Assembly: GCA_964016875.1 (NCBI GenBank)
Contig: OZ024733.1
Location: 26,145,324 to 26,209,323, forward strand
Direction: 5' to 3'
DNA length: 64,000 nt
Source of the DNA: Fallopia convolvulus
Lineage: Eukaryota; Streptophyta; Magnoliopsida; Caryophyllales; Polygonaceae
Shown: positions 34,243 through 45,235 of the stretch, piece by piece
How positions within the stretch are numbered: the first letter of the stretch is position 1
Layout of the letters: each line of letters begins with the position of its first letter
Notes under the pieces: generated by a model
Told to the model about the DNA's origin: nothing
Database searches by the model: none
The model's input: the letters and a program-made list of their open reading frames with translations, nothing else
Program-made: the position numbers and the translations under genes

Positions 34243-34569
34243 AGGAATTCAAAGGAGAACCAAAATTTGTTTAACTTCTCAATCTAGCCCAAGGAGGAGC
34301 AAATTGCTAATGAGGCCATCATGAAGCACCCGGGTTTGTGTTCGGGTTCGGGTCCATTCCAGTCCACGACTGCCCCATATGTGTCTAGAAACATTGAAGA
34401 CATTGTGGATTCGGATAATTTAGGGTTGTCCTTAAGCAACCCTTATTATGAGTTGTTTCGTCACCATAAAGCCTCCATCGTCAATGGTGATGGAACTGTT
34501 TACTGTGCTCAAAAGGCCAAGATTGTTGACCGTGTTCCCACAATTCTTGCCTTTGGTGGTGTTGATCCA
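34243..34569 (+). pseudogene. array unit U3 exon
   Basis: The start codon is changed to AGG (34243-34245) and the shared TAG follows. An in-frame ATG at 34321 opens 83 codons to the donor (34570), with an enlarged Gly/Ser stretch (GLCSGSGPFQS). The end reads GGVDP instead of GGGVP. The intron downstream is replaced by an LTR fragment at 34717-35258. Confidence 0.75.
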
Positions 34570-34716
34570 GTAAGATAGATTAATTGTATATTTTTTTAAT
34601 TTTAGAAAATATATAGAAAAAAGATTTTAGTTCGAATGAAAAAAACACTTATCCTGAAAAATGAAAAGAAATGAACCTTTCCTAGTTCGTAGTGCACTTT
34701 TCCTACTTCGGAGTGC

Positions 34717-35258
34717 GCGGAGGCGCACGACCTTACACTACGGGACGCACGATTGTGCACTAGACCACGCACGACCGTGCACTTGACGCACGACTTGAGC
34801 CTAGCGCACGATCTTGGCCATGGCAGCGCACGGGCTGAGCCTTGGTGCCGCACGACCGTGCGGTGGGTACGCACGGGCTTGGCCTTTCTCTGAGGATTGA
34901 CGCACGATCGTGCGCCTTGGGCGCACGATCCGAAGATTTGCAACACCGTCTGCACGACCGTGCACTAAGGTACACGACCTTGGCCTTGCTCGTGTGCTTC
35001 CTTCTTTTCGGCTCTTGAATCGTTCTTTTTCGATCCCGTTGCCTCCTAGACTGAAGTCTTGATTCCGCCAAGTATCCAAACGCGTTCCAATGAAGCTCAA
35101 ACTTCTCCAAAGTACTTGAAAAGCATACAAATATGCGTGTCGACATCTATAACGGAAACTAAACTAAAAATACTAGAAAACACATGACTAATGCATGAAA
35201 ACATGTAAACTAAAGTCTTAAATGCATGTCCTAATATGCTCTAAAATGCAAGTTATCA
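34717..35258 (-). mobile_element. gypsy-type LTR fragment inside U3
   Basis: On the minus strand it begins TGATAACTTGCATTTTAGAG, an LTR-like TG start, at 35258. It contains many copies of the GCACGACCGTGC palindrome and its halves (34735-34980). It replaces about 150 bases of the U3 intron block (after CTTCGGAGTGC, before AAATGAAATACTACG). No target duplication or second LTR is seen, so it is a truncated solo LTR or deletion product. Confidence 0.6.
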
Positions 35259-35348
35259 AAATGAAATACTACGAAATAGCAATAAATTAGTAGTAGTAAT
35301 AAAACCCTACAACAATTGATACTACAAAAAATAATTGCAAATATTAAC

Positions 35349-35611
35349 TGTCCCTCTGTCTAAGTCTAATTGGCTTTTGAGCAATATACACACATATTAA
35401 GACAAATAATATTTTTACCAAAATACCCTTATTTATTAACTCTCCTTTTTTACAACTTCCAATCTAATTATTGCATGTAATATACTTTACATTTTTCAAT
35501 TCATTTAGTTGAGGGTAAATTTGGAAAGTTTTGGGCAAAATAGCTAAAAGGCCAATTAGAATTAGACAAATATTTGAGTATAAAAGGCAAAATATACCTT
35601 GCCGGAGGGAG
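35349..35611. mobile_element. Stowaway MITE in U3 intron block
   Basis: Same family and position as 32332-32555. The left end is degraded (GTCCCTCTGTC) and the right end is GCCGGAGGGAG. It contains an internal segment (ATTAGACAAATATTTGAGTA) that is absent from the U1 copy. Confidence 0.8.
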
Positions 35612-36181
35612 TATAAAATTAAGTAAGATCGAAATTCCAAGACATAAAATCAATCAAGATAAAAATACAAGGAAAGCTATAGTCAGTTGGGCGAGAAAAT
35701 GTCCGGTAGTGTTGATGGCAGGGGAGAGAAAGTGCCATGTGAACACTCTCATCTAATCATCTACTCATTTGGATATTATCAAATTATCTCGTGAATTTTC
35801 CAACCCTAAAAATCGACTAAAATACACAAATTCATAAAAACAAAAACAATAAATAACCGAAGAAAAAGCAAAAATATAATAGAAAAAGAGGCCACGCCAA
35901 GGAAAAAGTAGGTGAAAATATTAGGAAAAGGTGGGACATGAAAGAAAATCGGTTGAATGTTCACCAAAATAAAAGGGTGGCTACTATATTGCAAAGTGAT
36001 CTTTCTAAGCATTGTCTTGTAACTTGTAAGTCGATCGCACACACATGATTAGCATTGCTTAATTAGTGAGCCTCACCACTTCTTACCCTCACTCCTACAT
36101 ACCCCCTCTCTTCTGAGGTTCATCTCACACCCAAATTTACAAACTCAAGTTCTAATTTACCTTCCAACAAAAGAAATAATA

Positions 36182-36508
36182 ATGAATTCAAAGGAGAACC
36201 AAAATTTGTTTAACTTCTCAATCTAGCCCAAGGAGGAGCAAATTGCTAATGAGGCCATCATGAAGCACTCGGGTTCAGGTTCGGGTTCAGGTCCAGTCCA
36301 GTCCACGACTAGCACATATGTGTCTAGAAGCATTGAAGACATTTTGGATTCGGACAATTTAAGGCTTTCCTTGAGGAACCCTTATTATGAGTTGTTTTGT
36401 CGCCATAAAGCCACCATCGTAAATGGTGATGGAACTGTTTACTGTGCTCAAAAGGCCAAGATTGTTGATCGGGTTCCCCCAATTCTGGCCTTTAGTGGTG
36501 GTGTTCCG
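36182..36508 (+). pseudogene. array unit U4 exon
   Basis: ATG and donor (36509) are kept, with the shared TAG at codon 15. The internal ATG at 36260 is open to the donor, with a GSGSGSG expansion. The exon 3' half is identical or nearly so to U5 (ILDSDNLRLSL, HKATIVNGDG), so U4 and U5 duplicated recently. Confidence 0.75.
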
Positions 36509-37295
36509 GTAAGATAGATTAATTTTATTTTTATAATTTTAGAAAATATGTTAGAAAAAGAGTTTGGTTCAAATGAAAAAACTCTTATCCTGAAAAATGA
36601 AAAGAAATATACAATTCCTAGTTCGTAGTGCACTTTTCGTACTTCGGAGTGCACTTTTTCGCATTTGCACTTTTCCTATCCCCTTAGTCAAAGCAAACAT
36701 CGATATAGGTTTATTAGGTAAATCCAAACTCGATTTCCTTTTTTTTGGTCGAAAACCCAATTCCTTATACTGATGGTATAAAAACAAACGAGCTCTAAAT
36801 GAAATACTACGAAATAGCAATGAATTAGTACTAGTAATAAAAACCTACAACAATTGATACTACAAAAAATAATTGCAAATATGAAATGTTATAAAATTAT
36901 ATAAGATCGAAATTCAAAGAGATAAAATCAATGAAGATAAAAACGCAAGGAAAGCGGTAGTTAGTTGGGCCAAAAAATGTCCAGTAGTGTTGATGGCAAG
37001 GGATAGAAAGTGCCATGTGAACACTCTCATCTAGTCATCTACTCATCTGGATATTATCAAATTATCTCGTTAATTTTCCTATCCTAAAACCCACTAAAGT
37101 ACACGAATTCATAACAAGAAAAACATTAAATAACCGAAGAAAAAGAAAAAATATAAGAGAAAAAGAGACTACGCCAAGGAAAAAATAGGTGTAAATATTA
37201 GGAAAAGGTGGGACATGAAAGAAAATCGGTTGAATGTTCAACCAACATAAAAGAGTGGCTACTAGATTGCAAAGTGATCTTTCTAAGCATTGTCT

Positions 37296-37478
37296 AGAAG
37301 CATTGAAGACATTTTGGATTCGGACAATTTAAGGCTTTCCTTGAGGAACCCTTATTATGAGTTGTTTTGTCGCCATAAAGCCACCATCGTAAATGGTGAT
37401 GGAACTGTTTACTGTGCTCAAAAGGCCAAGATTGTTGATCGGGTTCCCCCAATTCTGGCCTTTAGTGGTGGTGTTCCG
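37296..37478 (+). pseudogene. array unit U5, headless exon with broken donor
   Basis: The upstream region runs normally to GCATTGTCT and then jumps into the middle of the exon (AGAAGCATTGAAGAC). This removes TATA, leader, ATG and the first about 45 codons. The sequence TGTCT (37291-37295) is present at both original breakpoints, so deletion by short homology is likely. The donor is CTAAGAT instead of GTAAGAT. The unit can neither start nor splice normally. Confidence 0.8.
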
Positions 37479-37861
37479 CTAAGATCGATTAATTGTATTT
37501 GTTTTAATTTTAGAAAATATCTTTGAAAAAAGAGTTTGGTACAAATGAAAAAAACTCTTATCCTGAAAAATGAAAAGAAATGCACTTTTCCTAGTTCGTA
37601 GTGCACTTTTCCTACTTCGGAGTGCCTTTTTCGCATTTGCACTTTTCCCATCCTCTTAGTCAAAGCAAACATCGATATAGGTTATTAGGTAATATTAAAC
37701 CCGATTCCTTTTTTTTGATCGAAAACCCGATTCCTTATACTGATGGTATAAAAACAAATGGGCTCTAAATGAAATACTACGAAATAGCAATAAATTTTTA
37801 CTAGTAATAAAACCCTCCAACAATTAATACTACAAAAAGTAATTGCAAATATTAAATGTTA

Positions 37862-38123
37862 CACCCTCCGTCTAAGTCTAATTGGCTTTTGAGCAATATA
37901 CACACATATTAAGACAAATATTATTTTTACCAAAATACCCTTATTTATTAACTCTCTTTTTTTACAACTTCCAACCTAATTATTGCATGTAATACACTTT
38001 ACATTTTTCAATTCATTTAGTTGAAGGTAAATTTGGAAAGTTTTGGGCAAAAAAGCTAAAAGGCCAAATAGAATTAGACAAATATTTGAGTATAAAAGGC
38101 CAAATAGACCTAAACGGAGGTAG
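37862..38123. mobile_element. Stowaway MITE in U5 intron block
   Basis: Starts CACCCTCCGTCTAAG after TA and ends AACGGAGGTAG before TA, carrying the same internal segment as the U3 copy. Confidence 0.8.
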
Positions 38124-38337
38124 TATAAAATTAAATAAGAACGAAATTTAAAGAGATAAAATCAATCAAGATAAAAACGCAAGGAAAGCTGTAGTCAGTT
38201 AGCCCAAAAAATGTCCGGTAGTGTTGATGGTAGGGGAGAAAAATTGCCATGTGAACACTCTCATCTAGTCATCTACTCATCTGGATATTATCAACTTATC
38301 TCGTTAATTTTCCTACCTTAAAAATCCACTAAAATAC

Positions 38338-39698
38338 TGATGTCATCTTAATTTGCATGGTTTGCATGTGCATTTTAGATATAGTTTTCTTTCTTTTTAG
38401 GGTTAGTTTCTAGTGGTTTTGTGGGATTTTCATATTGTAGTCACTGGCATGTTTCACGATCATGAATGGAGTTTCACGGTCGAAGGAGGTTCTAGAGGCT
38501 AAGTGTAGGTGTCACGGGCGCTTTCACGGTCGTGAAGCCACCCGTGAAGGGCTACAAAGTGCTTTCACGGTAGTGACAGAAAATAGTCACGACCGTGACT
38601 CCCCTGTTTTGTTCCATGGCGGGTTTTTGGGCTTTATTTTGGGCCCGAGTTTGTTTGTAGGGTTGGATATCTTTAGTTTATTTCTTATTTTAATTTCTTA
38701 GAAGACAAGTTAGAGATATTATTATGTATTATTATTATTCTAGTTTCTAAGAGGGAGAAGAGAATTTGTCTAGGGCTTTTAGTTTTACTCTCTTTCAAGT
38801 TGGGATTTTTGGCACTTTTGGATCAACTTTTATTTCTTCAATTGAATCTCTAGTAAGTTTCTTTTTCAATTATTGTTTTTATTCTTATTCTATGTTTAAA
38901 TTTATTGTTTTGATCATGAATTCAATTATGCTAGGCTAAACTCTATAGTTCTAGGGTTTGGTTGATCCCAACAATGTGAAGCGGATTAGATTCAATACCT
39001 TTTGCTTGAATTGAGTTGGAAAATCAATATGATCTGATTCTAGGGGCTTAATCTAATAGGTTTAAACTTGTTAGAGTCCTTTTTAGGTCACATCGAGAGG
39101 TGGTAGTCTAAGTAAGTAAACAAAATAGAGATAACGCATCGAGAGGTGGTTCTATCTATTTGGAAAAACTAGAATTGAACTTGAGGATTAGTTTCTATTG
39201 TGGTTAATTGTCATATATAGAACTTCTAGATGTTTGAGTCAAGTTTGATGCATCACGAGAGTGGGGCAAGTTTGGTTTATCATCTAGATTTCTAAGTGCT
39301 TAAAGGGTTTCTATCGATTTTGTTTGTCACGAGAGTGGGTTCTTAATTTGATAGAAGTACATTAAGTTAAACTTTGAGAGAAGTTAATTTATGACATTAG
39401 ATAATAACCTTCATAACAAAATATCCAACTCAGTTTAGGTAGAAGTGAGATTCGAACTCCGTGGATCAAAGTTGTGGGGATTCCTTGCCTTGGAACTTTG
39501 CTTTCGCATATACTTTACATTATCATAATTTATTTGTTTTACTTGCTTTTAGTAGTTATAATTACACCAAAAATCATTACATTTGGCTTAGGAACTGGTT
39601 TCTAGAATTAGCTAAAGCAGATATAATCCCCGTGATTCAATCCTGATGTAATACTACGATAGATAATTCTTGCAAGTGTGTGGGAAACCATCACATCA
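38338..39698 (+). repeat. 5' LTR of the Athila-type element
   Basis: Starts TGATGTCATCTTAATTTGC and ends ACCATCACATCA, 1361 bp. Compared with the 3' LTR it lacks about 185 bases between GGGATTTTC and GGCATGTTTCACG (near 38430-38450). It holds palindromic TCACGGTCGTGA / TCACGACCGTGA motifs at about 38523-38605. Confidence 0.85.
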
Positions 39699-39703
39699 AG
39701 TTT

Positions 39704-39722
39704 TGGCGTCGTTGCCGGGGAT
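39704..39722 (+). promoter_or_regulatory. primer binding site complementary to Asp tRNA
   Basis: TGGCGTCGTTGCCGGGGAT matches, with one change, the complement of the plant tRNA-Asp 3' end, the primer used by Athila elements. It begins five bases after the LTR end. Confidence 0.8.
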
Positions 39723-39827
39723 TATTGATAGTTTTAGTTGGTTCTAATGGACTAATTCATCTAAGTCTCCTTTTGTTTTTTTGATTTGTTTCTTTTTGTC
39801 TTTGGTTTTAGGTGATTTCTTTAGTGT

Positions 39828-42197
39828 ATGCGCAGAGGGAGAAGTTCTAGCACCCCACTACACGATCCCGATCCCGAGCCTAAACGATCTCTTCACGCTA
39901 GATTAAGAGAAACCCGAGAAGCTCAAAGACATAACATGGAGAACCATGACGAAGCGATGGAAGCTCTACAACAGACGATTGCTGACATGACTGCCCGTTT
40001 GCAAGGCTTCACTCAACGTGAGGCTGAGTGATTTGAATCTTTTCAACGAGATGAAGCTGAGAGGGATCGCCTTCCACCACAACCCTCCACTCTTGGCGAG
40101 TACTTGATGCCCATCAATCGTGGCCCAATCTCTGGGATCGTGTTTCCACAGGTTACAGCTCATCACTTTGAGTTGAAATCTGGCCTGATCAACATGATTC
40201 AGGCAAATCAATTTGGGGGTCTTCCTTCTGAAAATCCACATCAGTACATTGAAACCTTCATGGAGTTGATGAACACAGTGCATATTCAAAATTTGCCTAA
40301 GGAAGCTATGTGCCTACTTGCCTTTCACTTCTCTTTAACGGGCAAGGTGAAGACGTGGTATCAGTCTCTTCCGGCGAACTCTATCACCACATGGGACGAG
40401 CTCTATGAGGCTTTTATGGCCAAATTCTTTCCTCCCAAGAAGACTGTTGAGATGAGAGCTCAAATAAGCTCATTTTCCATGGCTCCCGATGAAACTTATT
40501 TTTAAGCATGGGAGAGGTTCAAGGACCTCCTTATTCAATGTTCTCATCATGAGTTCTCTAAGTATGTGCTTCTCCAAATCTTCTACAGTGCCATTGATGA
40601 TGCTACAAGATTACATATTGACACATCTTCATCGGGATATTTTATGGAGATGCCAATTGATGATGCTTGGGCTCTAATTGAGAAGACCGCCCTCCATGCT
40701 CAACGGTTTTCCAATTCCCGCTCTTCTTCTTCCTCTATTGCTAAGAAGAGTATGGGATTATATGAGGTTGATTCAAGTGTTCACAAGGATGCCCAAAATA
40801 GTGCTCTTATTCATGAGATTGCACGACTGAGGAAGCAAGTGGGTGAGATGAACATGTCAGAAGTAAGCCCCACTGAACTGTCAACTCCAAAGGTTGTTTG
40901 CCAAATGTGTGGTGTACCTAACCATACCGCTCTTACTTGTCAACTTTATATGGCCCAACCTGTGGAAGTTCCTACTGAAGAAGCTACTTATGTTAAAGAT
41001 GGCTATCGGGCTCCATATCCAAACCCAAAGAACGATCCTTATTCACCCACCTACAGTCCAGGGTGGAGCAATCATCCAAATCTGAGGTATGGAAATAATG
41101 CTTCTTCAACATCTCAACCTCAATTTCAAAATCCAGCTACATATCAAGCTCCTTATGGGGCTAGAGATGGCCCTCCTCTTGGCTATCAAGGTAATTTTTC
41201 GGGCTATCAAGCTAGGCCCCCTCCCGCTCCACCTGTGGCTCCTAAGAAATCTCATGAGTTGATTGCTATGGAGAATATGATAGCTGAGATGAAAGCACTT
41301 TCTAATAAGGTGCAAGCTCTTGATCAATCACAAAAGATGACGGAAACTCAAGTGGCTCAAAATGCCGCCAATGTTCCTAGACCTTTGGGTACTCTACTGG
41401 GCCACCTCGAAGATAATCCAAAAGGTCAAATTCTAGCGGTGACTTTGAGGAGTGGCAAGGAACTTCAAGCTAAAGAGGTGGAACCCATGAAAGCCAAGGA
41501 GACAACCAAACCGGGTGGCCCGGTTGAAGAAGACGGGACGCCTTCTAATCCCGCCAAGGAGAAGGTGGTTCCATATGTGCCACCACCACCTTATGTTCCT
41601 CCTCTCCCATTCCCACAAAGAAAGAATCAATCTTTGCTAGAGAAGAAGTATGTGAATTTCCTTGAAGCATTGAAGAAATTACACACCAACATTCCATTTA
41701 TTGATGCATTGAAGGAGATGCCCTCATATGCAAAATTCTTGAAGGAGATCCTCTCCAACAAAAGGAAGCTTGATGAGTGCCACATGGTTTCCATGAATCG
41801 GGAGTGTAGTGCCTTGATCCAAAATAATCTACCACCAAAGCTTCAAGATCCAGGTAATTTTTCTATCCCTATTAATGTGGGTACTCATAACTACAATGCT
41901 TTATGTGATCTAGGAGTTAGTGTCAATTTGATTCCATTGTCTGTATGTGAGAAAATTGGCATGAAAGAGCTTAAACCGGCAAAAATGCAACTTTATATGG
42001 CGGATAGGTCTATTGTTCACCCTGTAGGTATCCTTGAGGATATTCCAATTCGCATTGAAAAGTTTTATGTGCCTGTTGATTTTGTTGTGCTTGATATTAA
42101 GGGTGATTCTCCAATACCTATTATTCTTGGTAGACCTTTCTTAGCCACTGCATGTATAATAATGAGTCTCAAAGAAGGGATCCTCTCTTTCAATTGA
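39828..42197 (+). pseudogene. gag: Athila-type Gag-protease
   Basis: One frame runs from ATG 39828 to 42197 with two in-frame stops (TGA 40029-40031, TAA 40503-40505). The Gag core is recognisable: GLINMIQANQFGGLPSENPH, CLLAFHFSLTGKVKTWYQSL, AFMAKFFPP and IDDATRLHIDT. A zinc knuckle follows (CQMCGVPNHTALTC, C-x2-C-x4-H-x4-C), then Pro-rich text, LRSGKEL, and a protease (ALCDLGVSVNLIPLSVC ... IILGRPFLATA). The usual D-L-G-A reads D-L-G-V. Gag would form particles; the protease would cut Gag-Pol. Confidence 0.9.
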
Positions 42198-42765
42198 ATT
42201 TAATCTTGCTAATTCTTTAAAATCTCCTTCTTTTAAAGAATGTTGTGATAGAATTGATCTTGTTGATGAGAAAGCTCTAGACCCTTTATTGTCATTCAAT
42301 CATGTTGATCCTATAGACTCTTGTTTCACCACTACCTCCCAAGGTAGAAGTTTATCTAGTGTCTTAGTAGATTTAAAAGTGTCACATAAAGATCCTAGAC
42401 CAGAAAAAGTTGCATCTAAGGACCCATTGGACGAGCTGGAAGTCCCAAGGCTAGAGTCGAAGTTATTGCCCTCTATTTTGAGAGATATGAAGGCTATATT
42501 TTCTAATGAATTTAACACAAGTTGAATTTAAGCCTGGGGATCAAGTACTTCTTACTCATCATAAGTCAAATATGTTCCCCGGAAGCAAGAATACAAGACT
42601 ATCCGGACCATACTTCCTATGCCGAGTTTTTAGAGATGATTCTGTTGAACTTTGGCACAAGAACTCGGGGCATTTCAAGGTTCGAATAGTCCGACTCAAG
42701 CCTTACAAGGAGCCGGGTCCGATTGAGATGGGCACCACCGACCCTCCCAATCCAAAGATTTGATA
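42198..42765 (+). pseudogene. pol: Athila pol remnant: linker fused to integrase C-terminus
   Basis: 42289-42525 continues the region after the protease (LDELEVPRLESKLLPSIL, the usual lead-in to RT). It then changes frame and passes straight into FKPGDQVLLTHHKS ... RLSGPYFLCRVF ... FKVRIVRLKPY, the C-terminal domain of gypsy integrase (42506-42763). The whole RT, RNase H and integrase catalytic core are missing at a junction near 42515. Confidence 0.85.
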
Positions 42766-43102
42766 AGGGCGGAACATGGTCAAGCTAATGACCTTAAAGA
42801 AGCGCTTCTCGGGAGGCAACCCGATCTTTTGTAATTTTCTTAATAATTTCTTTAAAAAAACGGAATGAAGGGTATGTTGACCATGACGAACGTAACTAAT
42901 GATCGTCATGGGTGTCATGGTGCTGGGCAACAGAAAAATCAAGTGTTCCGTTGGATGTCACGCCCGTAACACATAACATCGCGGTCGTGACGGCGTAATG
43001 CCCTTATTTCCGAAAAGAAATTTAATTAATTCAGAAAAAACAAATAAACAAATAGGAGTCGGGCTTCTTTGTCTTCTATCTGCCTCGTCTCTTTCACGAG
43101 AC
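42766..43102 (+). other. Athila 3' non-coding region, first part
   Basis: It contains AAAGAAGCGCTTCTCGGGAG and GGCAACCCGA at about 42797-42824, a phrase typical of Athila elements after pol. No coding frame is supported. Confidence 0.6.
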
Positions 43103-43712
43103 CAGGCCCGGCCTAGAGGGTGGGGCAGGGTGGGCACAAGCCCAGGGCCCATAATTTTTAGGGGCCCAATTTTTTTTTAAAATGTAGTATATATAAAAGA
43201 GTGTTTAAAACATTATAAATTATTTGTTGGTCTAGTGGAATAGTGTTCTTATCTTTATTAAAGAGGTCTTGGGTTCAAATCCCACCACTTTAACTATATT
43301 AATTTTTAAATGTGGGCCCTATTATATATCTTTTATTTAATTTATCTTTCTTTGCTATTAATCAATTAGTGTAGCCATGTATTACCATAGTTATTGTAAA
43401 TGATTCTTATTTATATAATTGCCTATATTGGTTACTTTTTATTAGATTTAAAATATACGGCATATGCATTTAAAAAAATCTTATTTCTTTTATTCATACA
43501 TTGTTATATGATGATATCACCCAATTTTACGTATGTAATTAAGTTAAATTTAGCAAATTATTTTATAAATTCTTCGTATCTTAATATTATAACAAGAACA
43601 AATTTATACGAAAGTATTATAAAATTTTACGAAAAAATATCTAAAAATTATATAAAAAGTGCCCTTTTATTGTAATTCGCCTCGGGCATCTAAAATGTAT
43701 GGACCGGTCCTG
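43103..43712. mobile_element. non-autonomous hAT element, 610 bp
   Basis: It starts CAGGCCCGGCC and ends GGACCGGTCCTG (complement CAGGACCGGTCC), matching inverted ends of plant hAT elements. CACGAGAC flanks it exactly on both sides (43095-43102, 43713-43720), an 8-bp hAT target duplication. No transposase is present. A tRNA-like promoter pair lies inside at 43228-43282. Confidence 0.88.
43228..43282 (+). promoter_or_regulatory. tRNA-like A and B boxes inside the hAT element
   Basis: TGGTCTAGTGG (43228-43238) and GGTTCAAATCC (43272-43282) fit RNA polymerase III A and B boxes at tRNA-like spacing. The flanks do not fold into a full tRNA, so this looks like a SINE-derived segment carried by the transposon. 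Confidence 0.55.
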
Positions 43713-43720
43713 CACGAGAC

Positions 43721-45226
43721 TCCTTCAACCCTAAAACAATAACAGATCCTCCGCCCATGCATTCTGACCACAACGCCGCCCTTACTCGCTATCTCCAGCG
43801 ACCAAACCCACTGAGCGCACCACTACTGCAACTACCGTCTGCTGCTGCTCTGTCGATCGCCCCTCCGAGCGCACTACTACGGCTGCTGTCTGTTCGTTGC
43901 GCCCTTGTAGCCGCGAGCCGCGCTCCACCGAGCGTCCACTGTTGCAACTTCGGTCTTAAGGTATTATTTCTACCCCTTTTGTTTCTCTTCACTAATTTTC
44001 TCCCTTTATTCTTGAACTTCCATTGATTTATGCAAGAATAACTTAGGGTTTTGCTTGCTAGAATTAATATGGGGCTTTGCTGAATTTAGGGTTTAAATAT
44101 TGTAATTAATTTGGGAGTTTTTGAAATTTGTCTTCTTAAATCCGAAATTCATGGTAGAATTTGACTAAGTTTGTGCTCTTGGTTTGATTCTTATGCTTGA
44201 ATTAGGTTGCTAATGATGATCTCTTACAAATTTTCAACTTGTATTGCTTTCATGAAAAATTATATGTTCAAAGTTGGGTGTTTGGTTGAGTTTATGCTTC
44301 ACCTTAGTTATTAGAACTTGTTTATGATTCTCTAGCATCAAGTTCAAGTATGGGGTCCTTATGTTGCAAGCTTTTGTCTTCGTGTGTTTTGAAATCGATT
44401 TTTCCTACTTGAAGTGCACTTGGACTAACAATTGTGTTGAAATTGTTGCTATCCCTTTGCTTGATTGTGTGATTTGTGATTAGTTGGGGTAGCTTCTCTC
44501 TTTTGTTTGTTAGTTTATCTTGTGCAAGGTTTGCTATGGTTACCCTCCTCCTCTACCACCTTAGTAGGATCTACATCACTGTCCGTCTCATAGTGTCCGG
44601 TGAGTCGTTCTTCCTCTTGTTTATTTTCTATATTGGGGACAATATAGGGTTTAAGTATGGGGTAGGGCGTATTCACTTTAGTTAGTCTTGCATTGCATGT
44701 TTGTTTTCTTGCATATTTGTTCTTTAGTTTTGCATGTTTTGTTTAGTTTGAGTCAAGAAAAAACAAAATGAAAAAAGAGTGTTGAGATGATTTTATGGAT
44801 ATCCTTACTTGAAAATTTGGCAACATTGATTGAATGGTTGTCTATGAGGCTAAGCTTTCAATTTCTCAAAAAAATGCATTGATTGTTCTTGGATGAATTG
44901 CGTAGCATGGAGTTATTGATGAAATTATAGCTTGAATAGGTCCCTAGACGAAAGCCTTATTAGTTTCTAGCTTAATGGACTTCATTTATGTGTCCATTTA
45001 TTTTTTGTGTGTGATTCTTGCTTTGATTACATAATCTCTAGAACTTGCGTTATAATTTCTGGCTTAATGGACTTCATTTATGTGTCCATTTATGTGTCCT
45101 ATTTTTAGCCTTCTACCCATCCGGGAATTAAGATATTTTTAAAAGTTTTCCAAGTGTGAGCCAAGCTTGAAGAACTTGTATGTTTTTGGTATTGAAGGTG
45201 ATTGTTGGAAATAAAGCAAGTGGTTA
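43721..45226 (+). other. Athila 3' non-coding region, second part
   Basis: A GC-rich patch at 43757-43970 is followed by AT-rich DNA. An 89-residue frame at 43757-44026 has no recognisable content and lies where Athila elements carry long untranslated DNA. No env-like frame with membrane or signal features could be supported. Confidence 0.5.
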
Positions 45227-45235
45227 GTTAAAAAA

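Noticed and set aside
38462..38701. 79-residue frame in the Athila 5' LTR, with a counterpart at 48494-48745
   Set aside because: Shared only because both are copies of the same LTR; no protein features.
43228..43300. A functional tRNA gene
   Set aside because: Only A and B boxes match; no acceptor stem or anticodon arm can be formed, so it was kept only as a SINE-like promoter.
43757..44026. 89-residue frame in the Athila 3' region
   Set aside because: Lies in untranslated Athila DNA; composition-driven, with no recognised motif.
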